A program made the translations under genes and the position numbers. A DNA stretch of 64,000 nt, taken from NCBI GenBank assembly GCA_020725195.1, contig DYFL01000004.1, forward strand, positions 1 through 64,000, in the 5' to 3' direction. The notes beneath the pieces are model-generated. The model was not told the DNA's origin. It searched no databases and saw nothing but the letters and a program-made list of their open reading frames with translations. Source of the DNA: Hydrogenophilus sp. (GTDB taxonomy: Bacteria; Pseudomonadota; Gammaproteobacteria; Burkholderiales; Thiobacillaceae). This document shows, piece by piece, positions 52,828 through 63,326 of the stretch. Positions within the stretch are counted from its first letter, which is position 1; every line of letters starts with the position of its first letter.

Positions 52828-52935
52828 GCCCCGGCATGGTGCCGGGGCCAATTCGCACACCCGCCACGTTAAGGTGTCCGCGCGGAAGGTTCCGGCGGAT
52901 ATGGGGCGGGTGGAGGCCCAACCTTAACCAAGGAG
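52828..52935 (+). promoter_or_regulatory. rpsB leader with hairpin and pseudoknot (S2 autoregulation candidate)
   Basis: A first hairpin GCCCCGGCA-tgg-TGCCGGGGC at 52828-52848 is followed by two interleaved pairings: ACCCGCC (52859-52865) with GGCGGGT (52905-52911), and GTTAAGGT (52868-52875) with ACCTTAAC (52921-52928). The order a-b-a'-b' is an H-type pseudoknot. Its last strand ends just before the Shine-Dalgarno AAGGAG at 52930-52935. Family knowledge: S2 controls rpsB-tsf through a structured leader in gammaproteobacteria. This one has the same logic. Confidence 0.65.
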
Positions 52936-52942
52936 TTTTTTC

Positions 52943-53686
52943 ATGTCCGTGACCATGCGTCAGATGCTGGAGGCCGGTGTGCATTTCGGCCACCAGACCC
53001 GCTACTGGAACCCCAAGATGGCCCCCTACATCTTCGGCCATCGCAACAAGATCCACATCATCAACCTGGAAAAGACCCTGCCCCTGTTCGAGGAGGCCGC
53101 CAAGTTCGTGCGCCGGATGGCCGCCAACAAGGGCACCATCCTCTTCGTCGGCACCAAGCGCCAGGCCCGCGAGATCATGGGCGAAGAGGCCGCCCGCTGC
53201 GGCATGCCCTACATCTCCCACCGCTGGCTGGGCGGCATGCTCACCAACTTCAAGACCGTCAAGCAGTCGGTCAAGCGCCTGAAGGACCTGGAAGCCCTGC
53301 TCGGCGAGGGCAGCACCCTGTCCAAGAAAGAGACCCTGACCCTGCAGCGCGAGTACGACAAGCTCAACCAGAGCCTGGGCGGCATCAAGGACATGGGCGG
53401 CCTGCCCGACGCCCTCTTCGTCGTGGACGTGGGCTACCAGAAGATCGCCATCACCGAGGCGGGCAAGCTCGGCATCCCCGTGATCGGCGTGGTGGACTCC
53501 AACCACACCCCCGACGGCGTCGACTACGTCATCCCCGGCAACGACGACTCCAGCCGCGCCATCCGCCTCTACGCCCGCGGCATCGCCGATGCCGTCCTGG
53601 AAGGCAAGTCCCAGGTGATCGAGGAGATCGTCGCCGCCACCCAGGACGAGTACGTCGAGGTCGAGGACAGCGCCGCGGCCGAGTAA
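52943..53686 (+). CDS. rpsB: 30S ribosomal protein S2
   Basis: A 247-residue small-subunit protein. Signatures: [20 protein letters not shown] near the N-terminus and [19 protein letters not shown] in the middle. AAGGAG lies seven bases before the ATG. It is the first gene of the rpsB-tsf unit, preceded by a structured leader and followed by a double hairpin. Confidence 0.98.
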   Translation: MSVTMRQMLEAGVHFGHQTRYWNPKMAPYIFGHRNKIHIINLEKTLPLFEEAAKFVRRMAANKGTILFVGTKRQAREIMGEEAARCGMPYISHRWLGGMLTNFKTVKQSVKRLKDLEALLGEGSTLSKKETLTLQREYDKLNQSLGGIKDMGGLPDALFVVDVGYQKIAITEAGKLGIPVIGVVDSNHTPDGVDYVIPGNDDSSRAIRLYARGIADAVLEGKSQVIEEIVAATQDEYVEVEDSAAAE

Positions 53687-53690
53687 TGCC

Positions 53691-53753
53691 ACGGGGGCGC
53701 GAGCCCCCGTCCGGCCTCAGGAATTCAGCGACGCCCCGGCCCCGGGGCGTTTC
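53691..53753 (+). terminator. Double hairpin between rpsB and tsf (attenuator)
   Basis: Two perfect hairpins: ACGGGGGC-gcga-GCCCCCGT (53691-53710) and ACGCCCCGG-cc-CCGGGGCGT (53731-53750), the latter followed by TTTC. The weak T-run suggests partial termination, which would lower tsf relative to rpsB, as known in Escherichia coli. Confidence 0.6.
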
Positions 53754-53789
53754 TGCTAGTCAATCGGAACACGAGCAGGAGAACCCCAA

Positions 53790-54671
<882 letters not shown>

Positions 54672-54672
54672 C

Positions 54673-55392
54673 ATGGCCGCCGCGCCCGCCTACAAGCGCA
54701 TCCTGCTCAAGCTCTCGGGCGAGGCCCTCATGGGCGACGGGAGCTATGGCATCGACCCCGCCACCCTCGAGGGTGTCTGCAGCCAGGTCAAGGAGGTCGC
54801 GGGCCTGGGCGTGCAGGTGGGCATCGTGGTCGGCGGCGGCAACATCTTCCGCGGCATGGCCGGGGCCGCCTCCGGCATGGACCGGGCCACGGCCGACTAC
54901 ATGGGCATGCTCGCCACGGTGATGAACTCCATGGCCCTGCAGGACACCTTCCGGCGCCTGGGGGTGCCCGCCCGCGTGCAGTCGGCCCTGAACCTGGAGC
55001 ATGTCGCCGAACCCTACCGCCGCGCCCAGTCCCTGAGCTATCTGGAAGACGGCAAGGTGGTGATCTTCGCCGCCGGCACCGGCAACCCCTTCTTCACCAC
55101 CGACACCGCCGCCGCCCTGCGCGGGGTGGAGATCGGCGCCGATGCGATGTTCAAGGCGACCAAGGTCGACGGGGTCTACGACGCCGACCCCAAGAAGCAT
55201 CCGGGCGCCCGCCGCTACGACGAGATCCGCTTCGACGAGGCGATTTCGAAGAACCTGGGCGTGCTGGACGCCACCGCCTTCGCCCTGTGCCGCGAGCAGA
55301 AGCTGCCGCTCGTGGTATTCAGCATCTTCAAGCCGGGGGCGCTCAGGCGGGTCGTCATGGGCGAGGCCGAAGGCACCCGGGTGGTCCTCTGA
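54673..55392 (+). CDS. pyrH: UMP kinase
   Basis: A 239-residue hexameric kinase that phosphorylates UMP. The nucleotide-binding region [11 protein letters not shown] and the GGGNIFRG motif are present, with [12 protein letters not shown] in the acceptor region. It begins one base after tsf, so translation is likely coupled. Confidence 0.97.
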   Translation: MAAAPAYKRILLKLSGEALMGDGSYGIDPATLEGVCSQVKEVAGLGVQVGIVVGGGNIFRGMAGAASGMDRATADYMGMLATVMNSMALQDTFRRLGVPARVQSALNLEHVAEPYRRAQSLSYLEDGKVVIFAAGTGNPFFTTDTAAALRGVEIGADAMFKATKVDGVYDADPKKHPGARRYDEIRFDEAISKNLGVLDATAFALCREQKLPLVVFSIFKPGALRRVVMGEAEGTRVVL

Positions 55393-55493
55393 CCAAGAGC
55401 GAGTGACGAGCTACGAGGACTGAGCAAGAAGCAGGGAGTGCCTCATATACTCAGCACTCAGCCCTCGGAACTCATATTTTTCGGGAGACAGCC
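55393..55493. repeat. Degenerate dispersed-repeat spacer
   Basis: The pyrH-frr gap is filled with short repeated fragments of the GAGTGACGAGCTACGAGG / ACTCAGCACTCAGCC type, partly complementary to one another (CGAGGACTGAG with CTCAGCCCTCG). It has the look of a dispersed intergenic repeat and no coding potential. Confidence 0.45.
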
Positions 55494-56051
55494 GTGATCA
55501 GCGACATCAAGAAGACCGCCGACGACAAGATGAAGAAGTCCGTCGAGGCCCTGAAGACGGATTTCGCCAAGGTGCGCACCGGCCGCGCCCACACGGGCAT
55601 GCTGGACCACATCAAGGTGGACTATTACGGCAACCCCACGCCCATCGGCCAGGTCGCCAACCTCACCATCGTGGATGCCCACACCGTCGGCGTCACCCCT
55701 TGGGAGAAGAAGATGGCCGCCGTGATCGAGAAGGCCATCCGCGACTCCGACCTGGGCCTCAACCCCTCCAGCATGGGGGATATCGTCCGCGTGCCCATGC
55801 CTCCGCTGACCGAGGAGCGCCGCCGTGAATTGGTCAAGGTGGTGCGTGGCGAGGCGGAAAACAGCAAGGTGGCCGTGCGCAACATCCGCCGTGACGCCAT
55901 CGCGCACCTCAAGGACCTGCTCAAGAATCACGAGATCGGCGAGGACGACGAGCGTCGCGCCCAGGACGACATCCAGAAACTCACCGACAAGCACATCGCA
56001 GAGATCGACAAGGTCCTGGCTGACAAAGAAAAGGACCTCATGGCGGTATAA
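55494..56051 (+). CDS. frr: Ribosome-recycling factor
   Basis: A 185-residue factor that, with EF-G, splits post-termination ribosomes. Signatures: [21 protein letters not shown] and the C-terminal helical domain ([14 protein letters not shown]-like). The start is GTG at 55494, with GGGAGA upstream. Confidence 0.97.
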   Translation: MISDIKKTADDKMKKSVEALKTDFAKVRTGRAHTGMLDHIKVDYYGNPTPIGQVANLTIVDAHTVGVTPWEKKMAAVIEKAIRDSDLGLNPSSMGDIVRVPMPPLTEERRRELVKVVRGEAENSKVAVRNIRRDAIAHLKDLLKNHEIGEDDERRAQDDIQKLTDKHIAEIDKVLADKEKDLMAV

Positions 56052-56147
56052 ACGAGTGGTCAGTCGTCAGTCAGCAGTTTGCAGCAACCCAATGTTTTAC
56101 AAAGGCATGCTGCCATCTGACTTCTGACGACTGCCGACTTTAAAGCC
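56052..56147. repeat. Inverted dispersed-repeat spacer
   Basis: CAGTCGTCAG near the left end is a perfect inverted match to CTGACGACTG near the right end, and the whole frr-uppS gap is built of GTCAGT-like fragments. It can form a hairpin of about 70 bases but has no T-run. Confidence 0.5.
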
Positions 56148-56900
56148 ATGATCCGAAAATTCTTCAGCTCCACCGCGAGCGTCCCCGAGGCGGCCGCCAT
56201 CCCCCGCCATGTCGCCATCATCATGGACGGCAACGGGCGCTGGGCCAAGAAGCGCCTGCTGCCCCGCGTGGCCGGCCACCAGCAGGGCGTGGAACGGGTC
56301 CGCGACGTGGTCCAGGCCTGCATCGAGCGTGGCGTCGCCTACCTGACCCTCTTCGCCTTCAGCTCAGAGAACTGGCGCCGGCCCAAGGAGGAGGTCTCCA
56401 AGCTCATGGAGCTCTTCGTCTACGCCCTGGAGCGCGAGGTGGGCAAGCTGCACAAGAACGGCATCTGCCTCAAGGTCGTGGGCGACCTCGGCCAGTTCAA
56501 TCCGCGCTTGCAGGAACTCATCCGTGAAGGCGAGACCCTGACCGCCGGCAACAGCCGGCTCACCCTCACCGTGGCGGCCAACTACGGCGGCCGCTGGGAC
56601 ATCCTCAATGCCGTGAACGCCTGGCTCAAGGCGCACCCGGAGGGCGGCGAGATCGACGAGGCGGGCCTGGCCGCACACCTCGCCACGGCCTATGCCCCGG
56701 AGCCGGACCTCTTCATCCGCACCGGCGGCGAGCAGCGCGTCAGCAACTTCCTGCTCTGGCAGCTCGCCTATGCCGAGCTCTACTTCACCGACACCCTCTG
56801 GCCCGACTTCGACGGCCAGTCCCTGGACCAGGCCATCGCCTGGTACCAGCGGCGCGAACGCCGCTTCGGACGCACCAGTGAGCAGCTTGTCCGGCACTAG
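56148..56900 (+). CDS. uppS: Undecaprenyl diphosphate synthase
   Basis: A 250-residue cis-prenyltransferase making the C55 lipid carrier for peptidoglycan and O-antigen. The catalytic Asp27 is in [13 protein letters not shown]; other motifs are [11 protein letters not shown] and [20 protein letters not shown]. It overlaps cdsA by 23 bases. Confidence 0.97.
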   Translation: MIRKFFSSTASVPEAAAIPRHVAIIMDGNGRWAKKRLLPRVAGHQQGVERVRDVVQACIERGVAYLTLFAFSSENWRRPKEEVSKLMELFVYALEREVGKLHKNGICLKVVGDLGQFNPRLQELIREGETLTAGNSRLTLTVAANYGGRWDILNAVNAWLKAHPEGGEIDEAGLAAHLATAYAPEPDLFIRTGGEQRVSNFLLWQLAYAELYFTDTLWPDFDGQSLDQAIAWYQRRERRFGRTSEQLVRH

Positions 56901-57690
56901 CCTGCGCGTCGCCACCGGCGCCGGCCTCCTCGCCGCCGTCCTCCTGGCCCTCTATGCCGCGCCGCCGCCGCTGTGGACCGCCCTGGTGCTGCTCTTCCTG
57001 GCCGCGGCCGCCTGGGAATGGGCCCGACTGCTCGCCTTCGGGCCGCTGCTGCGCCATCTCTACGCCGGGGCGACGGCCCTGGTGGGCGTCCTGCTCGCCA
57101 CCGGCCCGGCGCCCGCCCTGCCCCATGCCTATGTCGCCGCGGCGGCCTTCTGGGCCGTTCTCGCCCCGCTCTGGCTGGCCCGCCTCGGGGCCCTGCCGGG
57201 GCCCGGGCTCGGCTGGCTGGCGGGCTGGGTGGTGCTGCTGCCGGCGGGGCTCGCCCTCGTCTACCTGCGCGGCGAGAGTCCCCACCTCCTGCTCGCCTTC
57301 ATCGCGCTGACGGCCATCGCCGACAGCGCGGCCTACTTCGCCGGCCGCGCCTTCGGCCGCCGCAAGCTCGCCCCGCGCATCAGCCCCGGCAAGACCCGGG
57401 AAGGGGCGCTGGGCGCGGCCGCCGCCGTCGCCGCCTACGGCCTGCTCCTGGCCCTGTTCGGGCCCTGGGCCTGCGACCTCGGCTGTATCGTGCAGGTGGT
57501 GGCCGGCTGTCTGATCCTGTTCGTCCTGAGCGTCGAAGGCGACCTCCTCGAATCCTGGATCAAGCGCCGCGCCGGCGTGAAGGACAGCGGCGCGATCCTG
57601 CCCGGCCACGGCGGCGTGCTCGACCGCGTGGACAGCCACCTCGCCGTGCTCCCGGTGGCGGCGCTGCTGTGGATGTGGCTGAGATCATGA
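56878..57690 (+). CDS. cdsA: Phosphatidate cytidylyltransferase
   Basis: A 270-residue, multi-spanning inner-membrane enzyme that makes CDP-diacylglycerol. The CdsA signature is complete: [20 protein letters not shown] followed by GVLDRVDS. The start is GTG at 56878 inside uppS, as no later start precedes the first membrane segment. Its TGA overlaps the dxr ATG. Confidence 0.95.
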   Translation: MSSLSGTSLRVATGAGLLAAVLLALYAAPPPLWTALVLLFLAAAAWEWARLLAFGPLLRHLYAGATALVGVLLATGPAPALPHAYVAAAAFWAVLAPLWLARLGALPGPGLGWLAGWVVLLPAGLALVYLRGESPHLLLAFIALTAIADSAAYFAGRAFGRRKLAPRISPGKTREGALGAAAAVAAYGLLLALFGPWACDLGCIVQVVAGCLILFVLSVEGDLLESWIKRRAGVKDSGAILPGHGGVLDRVDSHLAVLPVAALLWMWLRS

Positions 57691-58940
57691 CCCTACGCAA
57701 CCTGACCATCCTCGGCGCCACCGGCACCATCGGCGTCAACACCCTGGACGTCGTGGCCAGGCACCCGGAGCGCTTCCGGGTGGTCGCGCTCTCCGGCTTC
57801 AACCAGATCGAAAGGCTGGCCGGGCAGTGCCGGCAGTTCCGCCCGCGCTATGCCGTGGTGCCCGACGCCGCCCGGGCCCGGGCCTTGGCGGCGCTGGTCG
57901 CGGATCTCCCCGTCGAGGTGCTGCACGGCGAGGCCGCCCTGGAGGAGATCTCGGCCCTGCCCGAGGTGGACACGGTGATGGCCGCCATCGTCGGGGCCGC
58001 CGGCCTGCGGCCCGCCCTGGCCGCGGCGCGGGCGGGCAAGCGCATCCTGCTCGCGAACAAGGAGACCCTGGTGATGGCGGGCCGCTTCTTCATGGAGGCG
58101 GTGCGCGAGGGCGGCGCCACGATCCTGCCCATCGACAGCGAGCACAATGCGATCTTCCAGTGCATGCCTGCGGAATTCGGCGCAGAGTGCCGGGCGCAGA
58201 GCAGCGAGCATCCCGCCCCCCGCCCCGCGCCCCGCGCCCCTCGCCTGCCTGCAGGCGTGCGCCGCATCCTGCTCACCGCCTCGGGCGGGCCCTTCCGCAC
58301 CCGTGCCCTCGAGACCCTGGCCGCGGTCACCCCCGAGGAGGCGGTGGCCCATCCCAACTGGGTCATGGGCCGCAAGATCTCGGTCGACTCGGCCACCATG
58401 ATGAACAAGGGGCTGGAGGTGATCGAGGCGCATTGGCTCTTCAGCGCCCGCCCCGAAGAGATCGAGGTGGTCATCCACCCCCAGAGCATCGTCCATTCCA
58501 TGGTGGAGTACCGGGACGGCTCGGTCATCGCCCAGCTCTCCCACCCCGACATGCGCACCCCCATCGCCCACGCCCTCGCCTACCCGGAGCGGGTGGAGGC
58601 CGGCGTGCCCTGGCTCGACCTCGCCCGCATCGGCAGCCTCAGCTTCGAGGCGCCGGACACGCGGCGCTTCCCCTGCCTCAAGCTCGCCTACGAGGCCCTG
58701 CAGGCGGGGGGCGCCGCCCCCACCGTGCTCAACGCGGCCAACGAGGAGGCCGTGGCGGCCTTCCTCGCCCACGCCATCCCCTACCTGGCCATCGCCGAGG
58801 CCCTCGCCGAGACCCTCGGGCAGCTCGGCACCGCCCCCGTGGGGAGCCTGGATGACCTGGTCGCCGTCGACGCCGAGGCCCGCGCCGCGGCCCGCGCCCT
58901 GATGGCCCGGCACGCCGCCGGGGCGAGGCGCGGGGCCTGA
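57687..58940 (+). CDS. dxr: 1-deoxy-D-xylulose 5-phosphate reductoisomerase
   Basis: A 417-residue NADPH enzyme of the MEP isoprenoid pathway. The N-terminal nucleotide motif is [13 protein letters not shown]; the metal/substrate motifs are [11 protein letters not shown] and LTASGGPFR. Between these, at about residues 165-195, there is an Ala/Pro/Arg-rich insertion ([17 protein letters not shown]), encoded partly by four heptanucleotide units at 58216-58243, which makes the protein about 20 residues longer than the Escherichia coli enzyme. The insert lies in a loop before the catalytic region, so activity is probably kept. Confidence 0.95.
   Translation: MTLRNLTILGATGTIGVNTLDVVARHPERFRVVALSGFNQIERLAGQCRQFRPRYAVVPDAARARALAALVADLPVEVLHGEAALEEISALPEVDTVMAAIVGAAGLRPALAAARAGKRILLANKETLVMAGRFFMEAVREGGATILPIDSEHNAIFQCMPAEFGAECRAQSSEHPAPRPAPRAPRLPAGVRRILLTASGGPFRTRALETLAAVTPEEAVAHPNWVMGRKISVDSATMMNKGLEVIEAHWLFSARPEEIEVVIHPQSIVHSMVEYRDGSVIAQLSHPDMRTPIAHALAYPERVEAGVPWLDLARIGSLSFEAPDTRRFPCLKLAYEALQAGGAAPTVLNAANEEAVAAFLAHAIPYLAIAEALAETLGQLGTAPVGSLDDLVAVDAEARAAARALMARHAAGARRGA
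58216..58243 (+). repeat. Heptanucleotide repeat inside dxr
   Basis: Four tandem 7-base units: CCCCCCG, CCCCGCG, CCCCGCG, CCCCTCG. They encode Pro/Ala/Arg residues in the dxr insertion. Because 7 is not a multiple of 3, gain or loss of one unit would shift the frame of an essential gene. Confidence 0.75.
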
Positions 58941-59006
58941 TGGCCGGGAAGCTCCCGGGCCGCGACCGGGCGCCGGCCTGCTATATTATTCGCGGCCCAA
59001 CCCGCC

Positions 59007-59062
59007 CCCCTGACCCCCGACCCCTGACCCCCGACCCCTGACCCCTGACCCCTGACCCCTGA
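59007..59062 (+). repeat. Heptanucleotide repeat array before rseP
   Basis: Eight tandem units of CCCC(T/C)GA fill the leader of rseP exactly up to one base before its ATG. The T/C position reads T,C,T,C,T,T,T,T. No Shine-Dalgarno exists within the array. A TATATT box lies upstream at about 58982. Confidence 0.9.
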
Positions 59063-59063
59063 A

Positions 59064-60416
59064 ATGATCACCCTCCTCGCCTTCCTGCTCACCGTGGCCA
59101 TCCTCATCGTGGTGCACGAGCTGGGCCATTACGCGGTGGCGCGCCTCGCCGGGGTGAAGGTGCTGCGCTTCTCGGTGGGCTTCGGCCCGATCCTCGCCCG
59201 GCGCCGGGACCGGCACGGCACCGAATGGGCGGTGTCCGCCATCCCCATGGGCGGCTATGTGAAGATGCTCGACGAGCGCGAAGGCGAGGTGGCGCCGCAG
59301 GACCTGCCCTACGCCTTCAACCGGCAGAACGTGTGGCGGCGCAGCGCCATCGTGTTGGCCGGGCCGGTGGCCAACTTCCTGCTCGCCATCCTGCTTTTCT
59401 GGGCCCTGTTCATCTACGGCATACCGGCCCTCAAGCCCATCCTGGGCGAGCCGCCGGCGGGCACGGCGGCACAGCTGGCCGGCATCCGGGCGGGCGAGTC
59501 CGTGCTCAGGGTCAACGACGAGGCGGTGGCCAGCTGGCAGGACCTGCACTGGTCCATGCTCCGCCACGGCTTCGGCAAGGACCGGGTCGTCCTCGAAACC
59601 CGGGACGAGGCCGGACGGCTCTTCCAGCGCCGGCTCGACCTGAGCGGCCTGGAGCGGGAGGCACGCGAGGCCAATCTGCCCAAGGCGGCCGGGCTGGTGC
59701 GCTACATGCCGCCCATCGCCCCGGTGTTCGACGCCGTGCTGCCCGGCAGCCCGGCGGCCCGGGCCGGCCTGCAGGCCGGCGACCGGGTCCTGGCCATCGA
59801 CGGCATCCCGGTGGCGCAGTGGGACGACATGGTCGCCCGGGTCCGCGACGCGCCCGGGCGCGCCATGGACCTCGAGATCGAGCGCGACGGCCAGCGCCTG
59901 GCCAGGCAGGTCACCCCCGAGCGCGCCGAGGAGGCCGGCAAGGCCGTCGGCCGCATCGGGGCCGCGCCCCGCATCGAGGCCGAGGTGCTGGAGCGGCTGC
60001 ACACCCAGGTCAGCTACGGGCCCGTGCAGGCCGTCAGCCGCGCCCTCTCCAAGACCTGGGAGCTCTCCGCCTTCAGCCTGGAGATGCTGGGGCGCATGGT
60101 GCTGGGCCAGTCCTCGCTGAAGAACATCGCCGGCCCCGTCACCATCGCCGACTACGCGGGGCAGTCGGTCAAGAGCGGAGTGGCCAGCTTCGTCGGCTTC
60201 CTGGCCCTGATCAGCATCAGCCTCGGCGTGCTCAACCTGCTGCCCATCCCGTTACTGGATGGCGGGCATTTACTGTATTATCTGGCGGAAATTTTGACCG
60301 GCCGGCCGGTACCCGAACGCGTGCAGGCGATCGGACAGAGGATCGGCCTGGCCTTGTTGGGCGTGCTGATGTTCCTCGCCCTGTTCAACGACTTGCAGCG
60401 ACTGCTCACACAATGA
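59064..60416 (+). CDS. rseP: Site-2 protease RseP
   Basis: A 450-residue membrane metalloprotease that cleaves RseA in the sigma-E envelope stress pathway. The zinc motif is His18-Glu-Leu-Gly-His22 in the first membrane segment, with the third ligand in the PIPLLDGGHLLYY segment. Two PDZ domains lie between (about 115-200 and 205-300). Its ATG directly follows a heptanucleotide array and no ribosome site is visible. Its TGA overlaps the bamA ATG. Confidence 0.95.
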   Translation: MITLLAFLLTVAILIVVHELGHYAVARLAGVKVLRFSVGFGPILARRRDRHGTEWAVSAIPMGGYVKMLDEREGEVAPQDLPYAFNRQNVWRRSAIVLAGPVANFLLAILLFWALFIYGIPALKPILGEPPAGTAAQLAGIRAGESVLRVNDEAVASWQDLHWSMLRHGFGKDRVVLETRDEAGRLFQRRLDLSGLEREAREANLPKAAGLVRYMPPIAPVFDAVLPGSPAARAGLQAGDRVLAIDGIPVAQWDDMVARVRDAPGRAMDLEIERDGQRLARQVTPERAEEAGKAVGRIGAAPRIEAEVLERLHTQVSYGPVQAVSRALSKTWELSAFSLEMLGRMVLGQSSLKNIAGPVTIADYAGQSVKSGVASFVGFLALISISLGVLNLLPIPLLDGGHLLYYLAEILTGRPVPERVQAIGQRIGLALLGVLMFLALFNDLQRLLTQ

Positions 60417-62767
60417 AAACCAAACTGCGCCCGAGTGCAGGCTTCGCCTCCCCCCGCCTCACGAGCATCGCCCTGGCCGCAGCGCTCTTCGCCGCCCAAG
60501 CCCACGCCTTCGAGCCCTTCCAGGTCCGGGACATCCGGGTCGAGGGCATCCAGCGCACGGAGGCCGGCACGGTCTTCAGCTACCTGCCGGTGAAGGTCGG
60601 CGAAACCCTCACGCCCGACAAGGCCTCCGCCGCCATCAAGGCGCTGTACGCGACCGGCTTCTTCAAGGACGTGCGCCTCGAGGTGCAGGACGGGGTGCTC
60701 ATCGTGCAGGTCGACGAGCGGCCCGCCATCGCCCAGATCGAATTCCACGGCATGAAGGAGTTCGGCAAGGACGACATCAGGGCGGGCCTCAAGCAGCTCG
60801 GCATGGCCGAGGGGCGCATCCTCGACAAGGCCCTGCTCGACCGCGCCGAGCAGGAGCTCAAGCGCCAGTACTACAACCGCGGCATGTACGCCGTGGAGGT
60901 CGCCGCCCGCACCTCGCCGCTCGAGCGCAACCGCGTGGCGGTCACCTTCGAGGTCTCCGAGGGCGAGGTGGCCAAGATCCGCGCCATCAACATCGTGGGG
61001 GCCAAGGCCTTCAAGGAGAAGGAGCTGCTCGACCTCTTCGTCCTGCGCACCCCGGGCTGGCTGACCTGGTTCACCAAGCACGACCAGTATTCCAAGCAGA
61101 AGCTCACCGCCGACCTGGAGGCGCTGCGCTCGCACTACCTCAACCGCGGCTACCTGGAGTTCAGCATCGACGCGCCTCAGGTGTCGATCACCCCGGACAA
61201 GAAGGACATCTACATCACCATCAACATCACGGAAGGCGAGAAGTACACCGTCTCCGACTACCGCATCGCGGGCGAGATGGTGGTGCCCGAGGACGAGCTC
61301 AGGGCCCTGGTCACGCTGAAGCCCGGCGAGGCCTTCTCCCGGGAGCGGCTCAACGAGTCGGTCAAGAAGATGGGCGACCGCCTGGGCAACGACGGCTACG
61401 CCTTCGCCAACATCAACGCCGCGCCCGAGATCGACAAGGAAAAGCGCGAGGTCGCCTTCACCTTCCTCGTGGACCCGGGCCGCCGGGTCTACGTGCGCCG
61501 CATCAACGTCGCCGGCAACAACAAGACCCGCGACGAGGTCATCCGCCGCGAGATGCGCCAGATGGAGGGCGGCTGGTACGCCGCCGACAAGATCAACCGC
61601 TCCCGCGAGCGGGTCGACCGGCTGGGCTACTTCACCGAGGTCAACGTGGAGACGCCGCCGGTGGCCGGCACCACCGACCAGGTGGACATGAACCTCTCCG
61701 TCACCGAGAAGCCCACCGGCAACCTCCTGCTGGGTGCGGGCTTCTCCAGCTCGGAAGGCCTGGTGCTCTCCGGCTCGGTCTCGCAGAACAACCTCTTCGG
61801 CACCGGCAACCGCCTGTCGCTGCAGATGAACAGCGGCCGCGTCAACACGCTCTACGCCCTGTCCTTCACCAACCCCTATTTCACCAAGGACGGGGTGAGC
61901 CTGGGCTACGACATCTACCGCCGCGACCGGGACACCGCCGACCTGGATGGGGTATCGGAATACAGCACCTCCACCCTGGGCGCGGGCCTGCGCCTGGGCG
62001 TGCCCATCACCGAGAAGGACACCATCCACCTCGGGGCGGCGGTGGAGAAGTATTCGCTGGACCTGAACCCCGCCGTCAGCGCGGACTATCTGGAGCGCTT
62101 TGCCGTAAGCATGGGGGGCACCATCTACGGGGTGGACACCAACTCCCTGCGCCTGGACGCCGGCTGGTCCAGGGACCACCGCGACAGCCTGCTCTATCCC
62201 ACCAAGGGCAGCTTCCAGCGCCTGTACGGCGAGCTGGGCACCCCCGTGGGCGACCTGAACTACTACAAGCTGTCCTACGAATACCAGTGGTTCCGCCCGC
62301 TCGCCAGGGACTTCGTGCTCATGCTCAACGGCGAGATCGGCTGGGGCGGCGGCTACGGCGGCGACGCCATGCCCTTCTTCCGCAACTTCTACGCCGGCGG
62401 AATCGGCTCGGTGCGGGGCTACAAGTCCGGCACCATCGGCCCCAGGGACACGCCGACCGGCGCCGCACTGGGCGGCGACAAGCGCCTGGTCGGCAACGCC
62501 GAGCTGCTCTTCCCCTTCCCCGGCCTGGGCAAGGACCGCTCGGTGCGCCTCTCGGTCTTCGCCGACGCCGGCGCCGTCTGGGGCCCCGGTGACACCGAGG
62601 GGGACTACAAGGACTTCGCCTTCGGCGACCTGCGCTACTCCGCCGGTGTGGCCGTGACCTGGTACTCGCCCTTCGGGCCGCTCAAGTTCTCCTTCGCCCA
62701 GCCCCTGAACGCCGAGACCGGCGATCAGGAAGAGGCCTTCCAGTTCCAGCTGGGCACGGTGTTCTGA
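60413..62767 (+). CDS. bamA: Outer-membrane protein assembly factor BamA
   Basis: A 784-residue Omp85 protein, the core of the BAM complex. It has a signal peptide (1-32, ending AHA-F), five POTRA domains to about residue 430, and a 16-strand barrel with the lid-lock motif GSVRGYKSG in loop 6 and an aromatic C-terminal residue (QFQLGTVF). It overlaps rseP by ATGA and is followed by skp, the usual order. Confidence 0.97.
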   Translation: MKTKLRPSAGFASPRLTSIALAAALFAAQAHAFEPFQVRDIRVEGIQRTEAGTVFSYLPVKVGETLTPDKASAAIKALYATGFFKDVRLEVQDGVLIVQVDERPAIAQIEFHGMKEFGKDDIRAGLKQLGMAEGRILDKALLDRAEQELKRQYYNRGMYAVEVAARTSPLERNRVAVTFEVSEGEVAKIRAINIVGAKAFKEKELLDLFVLRTPGWLTWFTKHDQYSKQKLTADLEALRSHYLNRGYLEFSIDAPQVSITPDKKDIYITINITEGEKYTVSDYRIAGEMVVPEDELRALVTLKPGEAFSRERLNESVKKMGDRLGNDGYAFANINAAPEIDKEKREVAFTFLVDPGRRVYVRRINVAGNNKTRDEVIRREMRQMEGGWYAADKINRSRERVDRLGYFTEVNVETPPVAGTTDQVDMNLSVTEKPTGNLLLGAGFSSSEGLVLSGSVSQNNLFGTGNRLSLQMNSGRVNTLYALSFTNPYFTKDGVSLGYDIYRRDRDTADLDGVSEYSTSTLGAGLRLGVPITEKDTIHLGAAVEKYSLDLNPAVSADYLERFAVSMGGTIYGVDTNSLRLDAGWSRDHRDSLLYPTKGSFQRLYGELGTPVGDLNYYKLSYEYQWFRPLARDFVLMLNGEIGWGGGYGGDAMPFFRNFYAGGIGSVRGYKSGTIGPRDTPTGAALGGDKRLVGNAELLFPFPGLGKDRSVRLSVFADAGAVWGPGDTEGDYKDFAFGDLRYSAGVAVTWYSPFGPLKFSFAQPLNAETGDQEEAFQFQLGTVF

Positions 62768-62829
62768 AGACTGGCCACCGGCGAAGCCGAGCCGCACGGC
62801 GGCCGAAACCCCTATAGATGGAGACCCCC

Positions 62830-63321
62830 ATGATGAAGAAGACCCTCATCGCCTTCCTGATGCTGGCCGCTTGCACGCCTGCCCTCGCCGCCGAGTCCAA
62901 GATCGGCTACGTCAACACCGAGCGCATCTTCCGCGATTCGCAGCTCGCCCAGAGGGCCCAGAAGAAGCTGGAGAAGGAGTTCGCCGCGCGGGAGCAGGAC
63001 ATCCAGAAGCAGATCAGGCAGGCGCGGGACCTGCAGGCCAGTCTGGAAAAGGACTCCCTGACCATGGCCGAGGCCGAGCGCACCAAGCGGGAGCGCGACC
63101 TGGCCAACCTGAACCGGGACATCCAGCGGGCCCAGCGCGAATTCCGCGAGGACCTCAACCAGCGCAAGAACGAGGAATTCGCCGGCATCCACGAGCGCGC
63201 GCGCAAGACCATCATGGACATCGCCAAGCGCGAGGACTTCGACCTCATCGTGGAAAACGCCGTGTACGCCAGCCCCCGCGTGGACATCACTGACAAGGTC
63301 CTCAAGGCGATCGAGCGCTGA
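62830..63321 (+). CDS. skp: Periplasmic chaperone Skp/OmpH
   Basis: A 163-residue chaperone for outer-membrane proteins, a trimer with long coiled-coil tentacles. The mature part begins [20 protein letters not shown], with a Lys/Glu/Arg-rich helix at about 40-115. The signal sequence [20 protein letters not shown] contains both a signal peptidase I site (ALA-A) and a lipobox-like LAAC. ATG 62830 (or 62833) is supported by GGAGA at 62820. Confidence 0.93.
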   Translation: MMKKTLIAFLMLAACTPALAAESKIGYVNTERIFRDSQLAQRAQKKLEKEFAAREQDIQKQIRQARDLQASLEKDSLTMAEAERTKRERDLANLNRDIQRAQREFREDLNQRKNEEFAGIHERARKTIMDIAKREDFDLIVENAVYASPRVDITDKVLKAIER

Positions 63322-63326
63322 TTTCC

